Shown piece by piece: positions 29,394-39,168 of a stretch of DNA of 64,000 bases (its first letter is position 1; each line of letters opens with the position of its first letter). Under the pieces are notes generated by a model. It had not been told where the DNA came from. It made no database searches and worked only from the letters and a program-made list of their open reading frames with translations. The position numbers and the translations under genes are program-made. Source of the DNA: SG8-30 sp963695155 (GTDB lineage: Bacteria; Pseudomonadota; Gammaproteobacteria; Steroidobacterales; Steroidobacteraceae); the NCBI GenBank assembly GCA_963695155.1, contig CAVOGD010000007.1, positions 310,001 through 374,000 on the forward strand. The letters run 5' to 3'.

Positions 29394-31025
29394 TCAGTGA
29401 CCGCCGGGCCGGTAGCCCGAGGTGATCGGATAGCGCCAGTCGCGGCCGAAGGCGCGCGTGCTGATGCGCACGCCGGGCGGCGCCTGCCGGCGCTTGTACT
29501 CGGCGCAACGCACCATTTCCAGGATGCGCACCACCGTGTCGCGGTCGTGGCCCCGCGCCACGATTTCCTGCACCGTGAGGTCGCGCTCGATGAAGTCCTC
29601 GAGGATGGGGTCCAGCACCTCGTACGGCGGCAGTGAATCGGAGTCCTGCTGGTTGGCGCGCAGCTCCGCGGACGGCGGCCGCTCGATGATGCGTGCCGGG
29701 ATCACCTCGCCGCGCGCGTTGCGCCAGCGCGCCAGCCGGTAGACCAGCAGCTTGCTGCAGTCCTTGATCGGCGCGAAGCCGCCGGCCATGTCGCCGTACA
29801 GCGTCGCGTAGCCCACCGACATCTCGCTCTTGTTGCCGGTCGTCAGCACCAGCCGCCCGGTCTTGTTGGACAGCGCCATCAGCAGCATGCCGCGGCAGCG
29901 CGCCTGGATGTTCTCCTCGGTGGCGTCCTCCGGCAGGCCGGCGAACTCCGGCGCCAGCGAGCGCAGCGTGGCCTCGAACATGGGCTCGATCGGCACCACC
30001 GTGTAGCGCACGCCCAGGCCCGCGGCCATGCGCGCCGCGTCTTCCACGGACATCGCCGAGGTGTAGCGCGACGGCATCGCGACCGCCTGCACGCGGTCCG
30101 CGCCCAGCGCATCGACGGCCATCGCCAGCACCAGCGCCGAGTCGATGCCGCCCGACAGGCCGATGACGACGCCGGGGAAGTCGTGCTTGCCGACGTAGTC
30201 GCGGATGCCCGTGACGATCGCGCCGTACGCCGTCTCCTCCTCGGCCGGCGCCGGCGACACCGTGCCGCCCCACGCCACGGGCCGGCCGTCGGCGACCTCG
30301 CACTCGACCACCGGGACCCCGGCCGCGAACGGCGGCTCGCGATGCTCCAGCACGCCGTCGGGGCCGATCACCATCGAGCGCCCGTCGAACACCAGTTCAT
30401 CCTGCCCGCCGACCAGGTTCACGTAGACGAAGGCCAGGCCGGTCTCGCGGGCCCGCGCCCGCAGCATCTCCTCGCGGCGGGCCTGCTTGCGCTGCTCGAA
30501 CGGCGAGGCGTTGAGGACCAGCGCCAGGCTGGCGCCCGCGCGCCGCGCCTGTGCGGCGGGTTCCGCCGCCCACACGTCCTCGCAGATCAACACGGCCGCG
30601 CGCACGCCGCCCACCTCGAAACAGGCCGGTTCGCGGCCGGGCTCGAAGTAGCGCTTCTCGTCGAACACCTGGTAGTTCGGCAACCGCTGCTTGCGGTAAT
30701 TCACGAACAGCCGGCCGCCGCGCAGCACCGCCGCCGAGTTGTGGATCGCCTGGCCGTCGTACTCCGGGTAGCCGAGCACCACGTCCAGGCCGTCCACCGC
30801 CCGCGGCAGCAGCGCCATGGCGTCGGCGATGCGGTGGCGGAAACCGCGGTGGAACAGCAGGTCCTCGGGCGGGTAGCCGGACAGGACCAGTTCCGGCAGC
30901 AGCAACACGTGGGCGTCCTGCTCGCGGGCGCGGCCCGCGGCCGCGATCACGCGCTGCGCGTTGCCCGCCACGTCGCCCACGACGCAGTTGATCTGGCCCA
31001 GCGCAATCCGCAGCTTCCGCGTCAT
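29394..31025 (-). CDS. nadE: Glutamine-dependent NAD+ synthetase
   Basis: 543 residues. An N-terminal nitrilase-type glutaminase domain (residues 1-260; LPELVLSGYPPEDLL, catalytic Cys in VLICEDVW) feeds ammonia to a C-terminal ATP-pyrophosphatase domain with the PP-loop VIGLSGGIDSALVLA (about 285) and TGNKSEMSVGYATLYGDMAGG. It makes NAD from deamido-NAD. The start MTRKLRIALGQ at 31025 is preceded by GCAGGGGGA. Convergent with bamD and 70 nt downstream of sucD. Confidence 0.95.
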   Translation of the reverse strand: MTRKLRIALGQINCVVGDVAGNAQRVIAAAGRAREQDAHVLLLPELVLSGYPPEDLLFHRGFRHRIADAMALLPRAVDGLDVVLGYPEYDGQAIHNSAAVLRGGRLFVNYRKQRLPNYQVFDEKRYFEPGREPACFEVGGVRAAVLICEDVWAAEPAAQARRAGASLALVLNASPFEQRKQARREEMLRARARETGLAFVYVNLVGGQDELVFDGRSMVIGPDGVLEHREPPFAAGVPVVECEVADGRPVAWGGTVSPAPAEEETAYGAIVTGIRDYVGKHDFPGVVIGLSGGIDSALVLAMAVDALGADRVQAVAMPSRYTSAMSVEDAARMAAGLGVRYTVVPIEPMFEATLRSLAPEFAGLPEDATEENIQARCRGMLLMALSNKTGRLVLTTGNKSEMSVGYATLYGDMAGGFAPIKDCSKLLVYRLARWRNARGEVIPARIIERPPSAELRANQQDSDSLPPYEVLDPILEDFIERDLTVQEIVARGHDRDTVVRILEMVRCAEYKRRQAPPGVRISTRAFGRDWRYPITSGYRPGGH

Positions 31026-31095
31026 GCCATCCCCCTGCCTGCGCTGCCGCGGCGCTGGTTGGACAAAATCGCAGCCGGGTTCCGTCGCAACGGCG

Positions 31096-32025
31096 CTAGC
31101 GCCTGCCGCGTTTCGCCGGTGCGCGTTTCCCGGCGGCCTTCGGCCTCGCCGCGGGCTTGCGCAGGGCCGCCTGCATCGCCGAGCCAAGTTCCGCCGGCGA
31201 GCGCACCGTGCGCACGCCTGCCGCTTCCAGCGCCGCGAACTTCTCGGCCGCCGTACCCTTGCCGCCGGCGATCACGGCACCGGCATGGCCCATGCGCTTG
31301 CCGGCCGGCGCGGTCACGCCGGCGATGTAGGCGACCACCGGCTTGCTGACCTTCCGGCGGATGAACTCCGCGGCATTTTCCTCGTCCGCGCCGCCGATCT
31401 CGCCGACCATGACGATGCCCTCGGTCTTCGGGTCCTTCTGGAACAGCGCCAGCAGCTCGATGAAGCCGAGGCCGCGCACGGGGTCGCCGCCGATGCCGAC
31501 GCAGGTGCTCTGGCCCAGGCCCAGCTGGGTGGTCTGGAAGACCGCCTCGTAGGTCAGCGTGCCGGAGCGCGAGACGATGCCGATGCAGCCCGGCTTGTGG
31601 ATGAAGCCCGGCATGATGCCGACCTTGCACTCGCCGGGCGTGATGACGCCGGGGCAGTTCGGGCCGACCAGCCGGCAGTCGCGGCCGGCCAGCGCCGCCT
31701 TGACCCTGACCATGTCGTTGACCGGGATGCCCTCGGTGATGCACACGACCAGGCGGATGCCCGCCTCCGCGGCCTCCAGGATCGAGTCCGCCGCGAACGG
31801 CGCCGGCACGTAGATCATGCTGACGTCCGCGCCCGTCGCGGCGACGGCCCCCTGCACGGTGTCGAACACCGGCAGGCCGAGGTGCTGCTCGCCGCCGCGC
31901 CCCGGCGTCACGCCGCCGACCAGCTGCGTGCCGTAGGCGATGGCCTGCTCGCAATGGAACGTGCCCTGCTTGCCGGTGAATCCCTGACAGATCACGCGGC
32001 TCTTGCGGTCAACCAGAATGCTCAT
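31096..32025 (-). CDS. sucD: Succinyl-CoA synthetase alpha subunit, basic tail
   Basis: 309 residues. With SucC it interconverts succinyl-CoA and succinate with nucleotide triphosphate formation in the TCA cycle. The CoA-binding QGFTGKQGTFH (about 14-24), the GEIGGADEENAAEFI segment and the phosphohistidine site in KRMGHAGAVIAGGKGTA are intact. It is about 20 residues longer than E. coli SucD because of a C-terminal tail, AARPKAAGKRAPAKRGRR, rich in Lys, Arg and Ala. Located 16 nt downstream of sucC. Confidence 0.95.
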   Translation of the reverse strand: MSILVDRKSRVICQGFTGKQGTFHCEQAIAYGTQLVGGVTPGRGGEQHLGLPVFDTVQGAVAATGADVSMIYVPAPFAADSILEAAEAGIRLVVCITEGIPVNDMVRVKAALAGRDCRLVGPNCPGVITPGECKVGIMPGFIHKPGCIGIVSRSGTLTYEAVFQTTQLGLGQSTCVGIGGDPVRGLGFIELLALFQKDPKTEGIVMVGEIGGADEENAAEFIRRKVSKPVVAYIAGVTAPAGKRMGHAGAVIAGGKGTAAEKFAALEAAGVRTVRSPAELGSAMQAALRKPAARPKAAGKRAPAKRGRR

Positions 32026-32041
32026 CGTGCGGGTTCCTTGC

Positions 32042-33211
<1,170 letters not shown>

Positions 33212-33413
33212 GCGTGGTCCCTGTGACGCTGGCCGGCCGCGGCGTGCGCCGCGGTCACGCGAAGACCGCGTATTGTGAAGTAAGCCCCTGGGCGAGGCAA
33301 AGCCGGCGCGCACCGCGAGCCGCGTCGCAGCCTGCGCGCGCCGCCGTCCAGGCCGCGTGGTCGCGTGCTAGAGTCGCGACAATGCCGAACGCGGCACGGG
33401 GAAGCTGATACGC

Positions 33414-35039
33414 ATGCGGTCGCACGACCCCGGACGGGGTAGCAGGGATCCCGAACTCGCCTGGCGGGTCCTCGTCCTGCTCAACATCTACCGGCTGCTG
33501 GTGCCGGCCCTGCTGGCGGTGACGCTGGCGACCTCGCCGAATGTCGGCAACTTCGGCGCCGTCTGGCCGGCGCTGTTCTCGGCCACCATCGTCGCGATGT
33601 TCGCCGCCGGCGTGGCCTCCATCGTGCTGCTCAAGCAGCGCTGGCCGGGCCTGGGCGCCCAGGCCTACCTGCATGCCGCGTTCGACATCGCCGCCGTGGC
33701 CGCGCTGCTGTACTCGAGTGGCGGCGCCGCCAGCGGACTGGGGCTGCTGCTGGTCGCGCCCGCCGGCGCCATCGGCCTGCTGGTGACCGTCCGCAGCGCC
33801 GCGGTGATCGCCGCGGCCGCCGCGCTGGTCGTGCTCGGCCAGCAGATCGCGCTGACCGTGCTCGGCCTGGCCGATCCCACGGACTTCACCCAGGCCGGGC
33901 TGCTGGGCGCGGTGATCTTCATCGTGGCGCTGGGGACCTCGCCGCTGGCCAGTCGCCTGCGCGAGAGCGAGGCCCTCGTCAGGCAGCGCGAGTTCGACCT
34001 CGCCAACCTGGCCCAGCTGTCGCAGTACGTGGTCGAGCGGCTGCGCGAGAGCATCGTGGTCGTGGACGAGCACGACCGCATCCGCCTGATCAACGAATCG
34101 GCCCGGCAGATCCTGCGTCCGGGCGGCGTCAGCACGGGTTCGCTGCTGGGCGAGATCTCGCCGCGCCTGCTGTACCTGCTCACGACCTGGCGCCAGGACC
34201 CGCGCCGCGGCGACAACGGCGGGGGCACCATGCTGGCCATGGACAAGTCCGTCGAGGTGCACCCGCGGTTCGCGCCGCTGGGCAGCCGTCGGCCGTCGCC
34301 GGTCATCATCTTCCTCGAGGACCTGAGCGCCCAGTCGGCCCGCGCGCAGCAGGTCAAGCTGGCGGCGCTGGGCCGCCTGTCGGCCAGCATCGCGCACGAG
34401 ATCCGCAACCCGGTCGGCGCCATGAGCCACGCGGCCCAGTTGCTGGACGAGGCCGCCGGGCTGGCCGCGGCCGACCGGCGGCTCATCGAGATCATCCGCG
34501 GCAACGCGGCCCGCGTCAGCGCCATCATCGAGAACATCATGCAGCTGTCGCGGCGCGAGGCGGTGCGCGCCGAGCGGCTGCCGCTGGCCGAATGGCTGGA
34601 CGACTTCGTCGAGGAGTTCACCACCACGCGCGAGCTGGCCCGCGAACGGCTGCTGGTCGAGCTCGAGGACGAGGCGCTGGAGGTGCGCGTCGATCCCTCG
34701 CACCTGCACCAGATCCTGTGGAACCTCACGGAGAACGCCGTCAAGTACGGCCTGCCGGGACCGTCGTCCGTGATCGAGCTGCGCGCCGGGCGGCTGGCCG
34801 GCAGCGCGCGCCCCTACCTCGAGGTCGCGGACCGCGGCCCGGGCATCGATGCCGAGACGGCCGACCGGGTCTTCGAGCCCTTCTTCACCACCGAGGCGGG
34901 CGGCACCGGGCTCGGCCTGTTCATCTCGCGCGAGCTGGCGCAGAGCAACGGCGCGCTGCTCGCGCACGAGTCGCGCACCGACGGTGGTAGCATCTTCCGG
35001 CTCATCTTCACCGACCCGGCGCGCTGGGACAGCGACTGA
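33414..35039 (+). CDS. pilS: Type IV pilus sensor kinase PilS
   Basis: 541 residues. Six hydrophobic helices fill residues about 20-185, as in PilS. A PAS-like segment follows (ESIVVVDEHDRIRLINESARQIL), then HisKA with the phosphoacceptor His in ASIAHEIRNPVGAMSHAAQLL (about 329) and HATPase motifs NLTENAVKY, DRGPGID and GTGLGLF. PilS phosphorylates PilR, and in Pseudomonas responds to pilin level in the inner membrane. Only 2 nt separate it from pilR, and the pilus genes follow directly, which supports the assignment over other NtrB-like kinases. Confidence 0.92.
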   Translation: MRSHDPGRGSRDPELAWRVLVLLNIYRLLVPALLAVTLATSPNVGNFGAVWPALFSATIVAMFAAGVASIVLLKQRWPGLGAQAYLHAAFDIAAVAALLYSSGGAASGLGLLLVAPAGAIGLLVTVRSAAVIAAAAALVVLGQQIALTVLGLADPTDFTQAGLLGAVIFIVALGTSPLASRLRESEALVRQREFDLANLAQLSQYVVERLRESIVVVDEHDRIRLINESARQILRPGGVSTGSLLGEISPRLLYLLTTWRQDPRRGDNGGGTMLAMDKSVEVHPRFAPLGSRRPSPVIIFLEDLSAQSARAQQVKLAALGRLSASIAHEIRNPVGAMSHAAQLLDEAAGLAAADRRLIEIIRGNAARVSAIIENIMQLSRREAVRAERLPLAEWLDDFVEEFTTTRELARERLLVELEDEALEVRVDPSHLHQILWNLTENAVKYGLPGPSSVIELRAGRLAGSARPYLEVADRGPGIDAETADRVFEPFFTTEAGGTGLGLFISRELAQSNGALLAHESRTDGGSIFRLIFTDPARWDSD

Positions 35040-35041
35040 CC

Positions 35042-36382
35042 ATGACCCGACGCCTGGCCCTGATCGTGGACGACGAACCCGACCTCTGCGAGCTGCTGGG
35101 CATGACGCTGGCGCGCATGCAGGTGGACTCGCAGTCGGTGCACGACATCGCGTCGGCGCGGCGGGAGCTCGGACGGCAGCGCTTCGACCTGTGCCTGTCG
35201 GACATGCGCCTGCCCGACGGCGACGGGCTCGACCTGGTGGAGTGGATGCAGGTGCACGCGCCCGACACGCCGGTCGCGGTGATCACCGCGCACGGCAACG
35301 TCGAGGCGGCGGTGCGCGCGCTGAAGGTGGGCGCCTTCGACTTCGTCTCCAAGCCGCTCGACGTGGGGGACCTGCGCAAGCTGGTGGCGCAGGCGCTCAA
35401 GCTGTCGCACCGGCGGGGCCCGTCCGAGCGCCCGCAGCGCGCGCAGCTCGACGGCAGCTCCGCGGCCATGGACACGCTGCGCGACCTGATCGCGCGCGTG
35501 GCCCGCAGCCAGGCGCCCGTGTTCATCAGCGGCGAGTCCGGCACCGGCAAGGAACTGGTGGCGCGGCTGATCCACGACAGCAGTTCCCGGCGCGACGGCC
35601 CCTTCGTGCCGGTCAACTGCGGCGCCATCCCGGCCGAGCTGATGGAGAGCGAGCTGTTCGGCCACCGCAAGGGCAGCTTCACCGGCGCGGTGGGCGACAA
35701 GCCGGGCCTGGTGCAGGCCGCCGAGGGCGGCACGCTGTTCCTGGACGAGGTGGCCGACCTGCCGCTGCCCATGCAGGTGAAGCTGCTGAGGCTGATCCAG
35801 GAGAAGACCGTGCGGCCGGTGGGCGCGCAGCGCGAGGAAGCGGTGGACGCGCGCATCCTGTCCGCCACCCACCACGACCTCGACGAGCGGGTGGCGGCCG
35901 GCAAGTTCCGCGAGGACCTCTACTACCGGCTCAACGTCATCGAGCTGCGCGTGCCGGCGCTGCGCGAGCGGCTGGGCGACGTGCCGGTGCTGGTGCAGGC
36001 GCTGCTGGCGCGCATGGCCGCCCGCGCCGGGACCGGGCAGCTGCCCGAGCTGTCGGCCGAGGCCCTGCGCAAGCTGGCCGGCCATGCCTACCCGGGCAAC
36101 GTGCGCGAACTCGAGAACGTCCTGGAGCGCGCCATGGCGCTCAGCGCCGGCACCGCGATCGGTCCCGAGCACATCTCCCTGCGGGGCAGCCCGGCCGCGG
36201 CGGCCGGCGGCGGGGAGGCGGCCTCCTCCGGCGCGCTGGGCGAGCAGCTCGAGGACGTCGAGCGCGAGGCCATCGTCAAGGCGCTGGAACAGACCCGCTA
36301 CAACAAGACGGCGGCGGCCCGCCTGCTGGGCATCACCTTCCGCGCGCTGCGCTACCGCATCAGGAAGCTGGGCATCGAGTGA
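35042..36382 (+). CDS. pilR: Sigma-54-dependent response regulator PilR
   Basis: 446 residues. Receiver domain (1-120) with D11/D12, phosphoacceptor Asp in LCLSDMRLPDGDG and Lys in VSKPLDVGD; AAA+ domain with Walker A GESGTGKE, the sigma-54 contact loop GSFTGA (a Ser variant of GAFTGA), Walker B LFLDEV and HPGNVREL-like YPGNVRELEN; Fis-type HTH at the C-terminus (NKTAAARLLGITFRALRYRIRKLGIE). It activates sigma-54 RNA polymerase at pilA. A strong sigma-54 promoter lies 134 nt downstream of its stop, in front of pilA. Confidence 0.94.
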   Translation: MTRRLALIVDDEPDLCELLGMTLARMQVDSQSVHDIASARRELGRQRFDLCLSDMRLPDGDGLDLVEWMQVHAPDTPVAVITAHGNVEAAVRALKVGAFDFVSKPLDVGDLRKLVAQALKLSHRRGPSERPQRAQLDGSSAAMDTLRDLIARVARSQAPVFISGESGTGKELVARLIHDSSSRRDGPFVPVNCGAIPAELMESELFGHRKGSFTGAVGDKPGLVQAAEGGTLFLDEVADLPLPMQVKLLRLIQEKTVRPVGAQREEAVDARILSATHHDLDERVAAGKFREDLYYRLNVIELRVPALRERLGDVPVLVQALLARMAARAGTGQLPELSAEALRKLAGHAYPGNVRELENVLERAMALSAGTAIGPEHISLRGSPAAAAGGGEAASSGALGEQLEDVEREAIVKALEQTRYNKTAAARLLGITFRALRYRIRKLGIE

Positions 36383-36401
36383 GCGGGCCCGGGCGACGTA
36401 T

Positions 36402-36420
36402 TGCGTCACTTGTTGACGCA
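36402..36420. promoter_or_regulatory. Inverted repeat upstream of pilA promoter, candidate PilR site
   Basis: TGCGTCA-CTTGT-TGACGCA, two perfect 7-bp arms, centred about 105 bp upstream of the sigma-54 -24 element. That distance suits an enhancer-type activator site. It follows the pilR stop by 20 nt, so a role as a weak terminator cannot be excluded, but no T-tract follows. Confidence 0.45.
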
Positions 36421-36515
36421 CAGCGACACGTCGCGCTCGGCGCCGGTGGTACGGCGCATCGAAACGTACAAATTCTTTGTTAGCAAAAACAGGTACTTGG
36501 AAGAAACTCCTGAGT

Positions 36516-36531
36516 TGGCACGGCTCTTGCT
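36516..36531 (+). promoter_or_regulatory. Sigma-54 promoter of pilA
   Basis: TGGCACG-GCTC-TTGCT fits the -24/-12 consensus TGGCACG-N4-TTGCW at every position. Transcription should start near 36541-36543, giving a leader of about 50 nt before the pilA GTG. Confidence 0.92.
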
Positions 36532-36590
36532 TTCCTCATGGGCGACGGCGCGCACGCCGCCAATTTGTCTACCCCAAGGAGTGCACCCAA

Positions 36591-37139
36591 GTGAACAAGA
36601 TCCAGAAGGGCTTCACGCTCATCGAACTGATGATCGTGGTGGCCATCATCGGCATCCTGGCCGCGATCGCGATCCCGGCCTACCAGGACTACACGATCCG
36701 CTCGCAGGTCACGGAAGGCATGACGCTGGCCGGCGCCCTCAAGGCCGCCGTCGCCGAGCGCGTGGCCAACACCGGCAACTGGCCGGCCAGCCTGACGGAA
36801 CTCGGCATCGTGGACGCGGCTGACGCCGAGACGCCGCCCACGGGCAAGTACGTGTCGAGCGTGGACATCGGCGGTCGCGGACGGCACGCCGGCACCATCA
36901 TCATCACGTACTCGGCCGATACCGCTGCCGGCTTCAGCGCCAACGCCAAGATCGACACCGAGACCGTGGCATTGCAGCCGTACCTCAGCGACAACGACGA
37001 CGTCGTGTGGCGCTGCGGCCACGCCGCTGCCGACCCGGGCGGCGCGACTGACACGGACAATGGTGGCAACGATTCCGACGATTCGGACGCCCTGACCACC
37101 GTGCTGCCGAAGTACCTGCCCTCGGTCTGCCGCGCCTGA
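36591..37139 (+). CDS. pilA: Type IV major pilin PilA
   Basis: 182 residues from GTG 36591, with AAGGAG upstream at about 10 nt. The leader MNKIQKG is cut after G7 and the mature protein starts FTLIELMIVVAIIGILAAIA with Glu at +5, the class IVa signature. The C-terminal disulfide loop is bounded by C142 and C180 and carries an acidic stretch TDTDNGGNDSDDSD (153-166) not usual for pilins. Preceded by a sigma-54 promoter and followed by a strong terminator, so it is transcribed alone, as for highly expressed pilins. PilD (40464) is the matching processing enzyme. Confidence 0.95.
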   Translation: MNKIQKGFTLIELMIVVAIIGILAAIAIPAYQDYTIRSQVTEGMTLAGALKAAVAERVANTGNWPASLTELGIVDAADAETPPTGKYVSSVDIGGRGRHAGTIIITYSADTAAGFSANAKIDTETVALQPYLSDNDDVVWRCGHAAADPGGATDTDNGGNDSDDSDALTTVLPKYLPSVCRA

Positions 37140-37174
37140 TCTGACCGGTCCGGCATTCGAGGCTTTCGCCAACG

Positions 37175-37205
37175 GCCCCCTCCCGCAAGGGAGGGGGCTT
37201 TTTCG
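37175..37205 (+). terminator. Rho-independent terminator after pilA
   Basis: GCCCCCTCCC-GCAA-GGGAGGGGGC, a perfect 10-bp stem with a GNRA-type loop, followed by TTTTTC. It lies 35 nt after the pilA stop. Confidence 0.95.
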
Positions 37206-37291
37206 TGGCCGCCGGCCCGCGGCGCCAGTGGCCCGGACTGTGACCGGCTTCACCGGCGCTGCCCGGGCTTTATGGGAGCATCACCCCCGAT

Positions 37292-37326
37292 TTGACAATT
37301 GTCAGGGCGCCGCCGTCCGGTACACT
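37292..37326 (+). promoter_or_regulatory. Sigma-70 promoter of pilB with embedded palindrome
   Basis: TTGTCA (37299-37304) and TACACT (37321-37326) are 16 bp apart, a good sigma-70 pair; the leader to the pilB ATG would be about 35 nt. The -35 is the right half of the perfect palindrome TGACAATTGTCA (37293-37304), which could be a regulator's binding site. The left half also offers TTGACA, but at too long a distance. Confidence 0.6.
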
Positions 37327-37367
37327 ACCGGGTGGCCCGCCTTCGTCGTCCGGGCCCCGCAAGCATC

Positions 37368-39117
37368 ATGAATGACTCCGCCGCCATGGCCGCCGCCTCC
37401 ACCGCCAAGCTCACGCTGGGCGGCCTGCCGCAGCGCCTGGTGCAGGACGGCATCCTGGACGAGGAGGCCATGGTCCGGGCCGTGGCCACGGCCCGCGAGA
37501 AGAAGGTCCACGTCGTCACCTGGCTGGTCAGCCAGGACCTGGCGTCGGCCCGCGACATCGCCATCGCGGCGGCGCAGGAGTTCGGCGTGCCGCTGCTCGA
37601 CCTCGACGCGGTCACCGTCGACCTCGAGGCGGTGCGAATCGTCAACGACAAGCTGCTGGCCAAGCACCGCATCCTGCCGCTGGTCAAGCGCGGCAAGCGC
37701 CTGCACGTCGCGGTCGCCGACCCGACCAACCTGCACGGCATCGACGAGATCAAGTTCCAGACCGGGCTGTCCATCGAGGCGGTCGTGGTCGAGGACGACA
37801 AGCTGCAGAAGGCCGTGCAGAAGGCCATCGAGCAGGTCGACGTCTCGATGCCCACGCTGGTGGACGAGGATTTCGACCTCGAGAACCTCGACGTCTCCGG
37901 CGGCCAGGACGAGGTCGAGGCCGACGGCATCGGGCCGGGACGACATCGAGGACGCGCCGATCGTCCGCTTCGTCAACAAGATCATGCTGGACGCGATCCG
38001 CAAGAACGCCTCCGACATCCACTTCGAGCCGTACGAGAAGTACTACCGCATCCGCGTGCGCCTCGACGGCGTGCTCAAGGAAGTGGCGCAGCCGCCGGTG
38101 CAGCTGTCGCAGAAGCTGGCCGCGCGCCTCAAGGTCATGTCGCGGCTGGACATCGCCGAGCGGCGCGTGCCGCAGGACGGCCGCATCAAGATGCGGCTGT
38201 CGAAGAACCGCTCGATCGACTTCCGCGTCAGCTCCTGCCCCACCCTGTTCGGCGAGAAGATCGTGCTGCGCATCCTCGACGCCAGCACCGCCATGATGGG
38301 CATCGACGCGCTGGGCTACGAGCCGTTCCAGCGCGAGCTGTACATGAAGACCCTGGAGAAGCCGCAGGGCATGATCCTGGTCACGGGCCCGACCGGCAGC
38401 GGCAAGACCGTGTCGCTGTACACCGGGCTGGCGATCCTGAACGTCGAGGACACCAACATCTCGACCGCGGAGGACCCGGCGGAAATCGTCCTGCCCGGCG
38501 TCAACCAGGTCAACGTCAACAACAAGGTGGGCCTCACCTTCGCCTCCGCGCTGCGCGCGTTCCTGCGCCAGGACCCGGACGTGATCATGGTCGGCGAGGT
38601 GCGCGACCTGGAGACCGCCGAGATCGCCATCAAGGCGGCCCAGACGGGCCACCTGGTGCTGTCCACGCTGCACACCAACGATGCGCCGCAGACGCTGACC
38701 CGGCTGGTGGACATGGGCGTGAAGCCGTACGCCATCGCCACCTCGGTGAGCCTGATCATTGCGCAGCGCCTGGCCCGCCGGCTGTGCAAGCACTGCAAGG
38801 AGCCGGTGGACCTGCCGCACGAGGCCCTCGTCAAGGAGGGTTTCAGCGAGGAGGACATCGCCAGCGGCGAGTTCCGCATCTACCGCCCGTCGGGCTGCAG
38901 CGAATGCACGGACGGCTACAAGGGACGCGTCGGCATCTACGAGGTCCTGCCCGTCAGCGAGGCGATCGGGCGCATCATCCTGGCGGGCGGCAACGCCCGC
39001 GACATCAAGGACCAGGCGGACCAGGAAGGCGTCTGGGACCTGCGCCGGTCGGCCCTGAAGAAGGTGCGCGACGGCATGACGAGCCTCGAAGAAGTCAACC
39101 GCGTCACGGTTGACTGA
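37368..39117 (+). CDS. pilB: Type IV pilus extension ATPase PilB (frameshift near 37935)
   Basis: 582 residues after correction. Powers pilin assembly. The N-terminal MshEN-type domain (GGLPQRLVQDGILDEE, VPLLDLDAV, LPLVKRGKRLHVAVADPTN) runs to EADGIG in one frame; DDIEDAPIVRFVNKIMLDAIR and the ATPase core are in the next. One surplus C at about 37935 explains the break. Walker A GPTGSGKTVSLY, the Asp and His boxes and Walker B (RAFLRQDPDVIMVGEVRD) are intact, as is the tetracysteine zinc site CKHC and CSEC near the C-terminus. Sequence error is the most likely cause. Confidence 0.94.
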
Positions 39118-39168
39118 GCGGCAATCGGGTTAGCATTGGGCCGGTTTACTTAAGCAGGGCGGGCAGAC

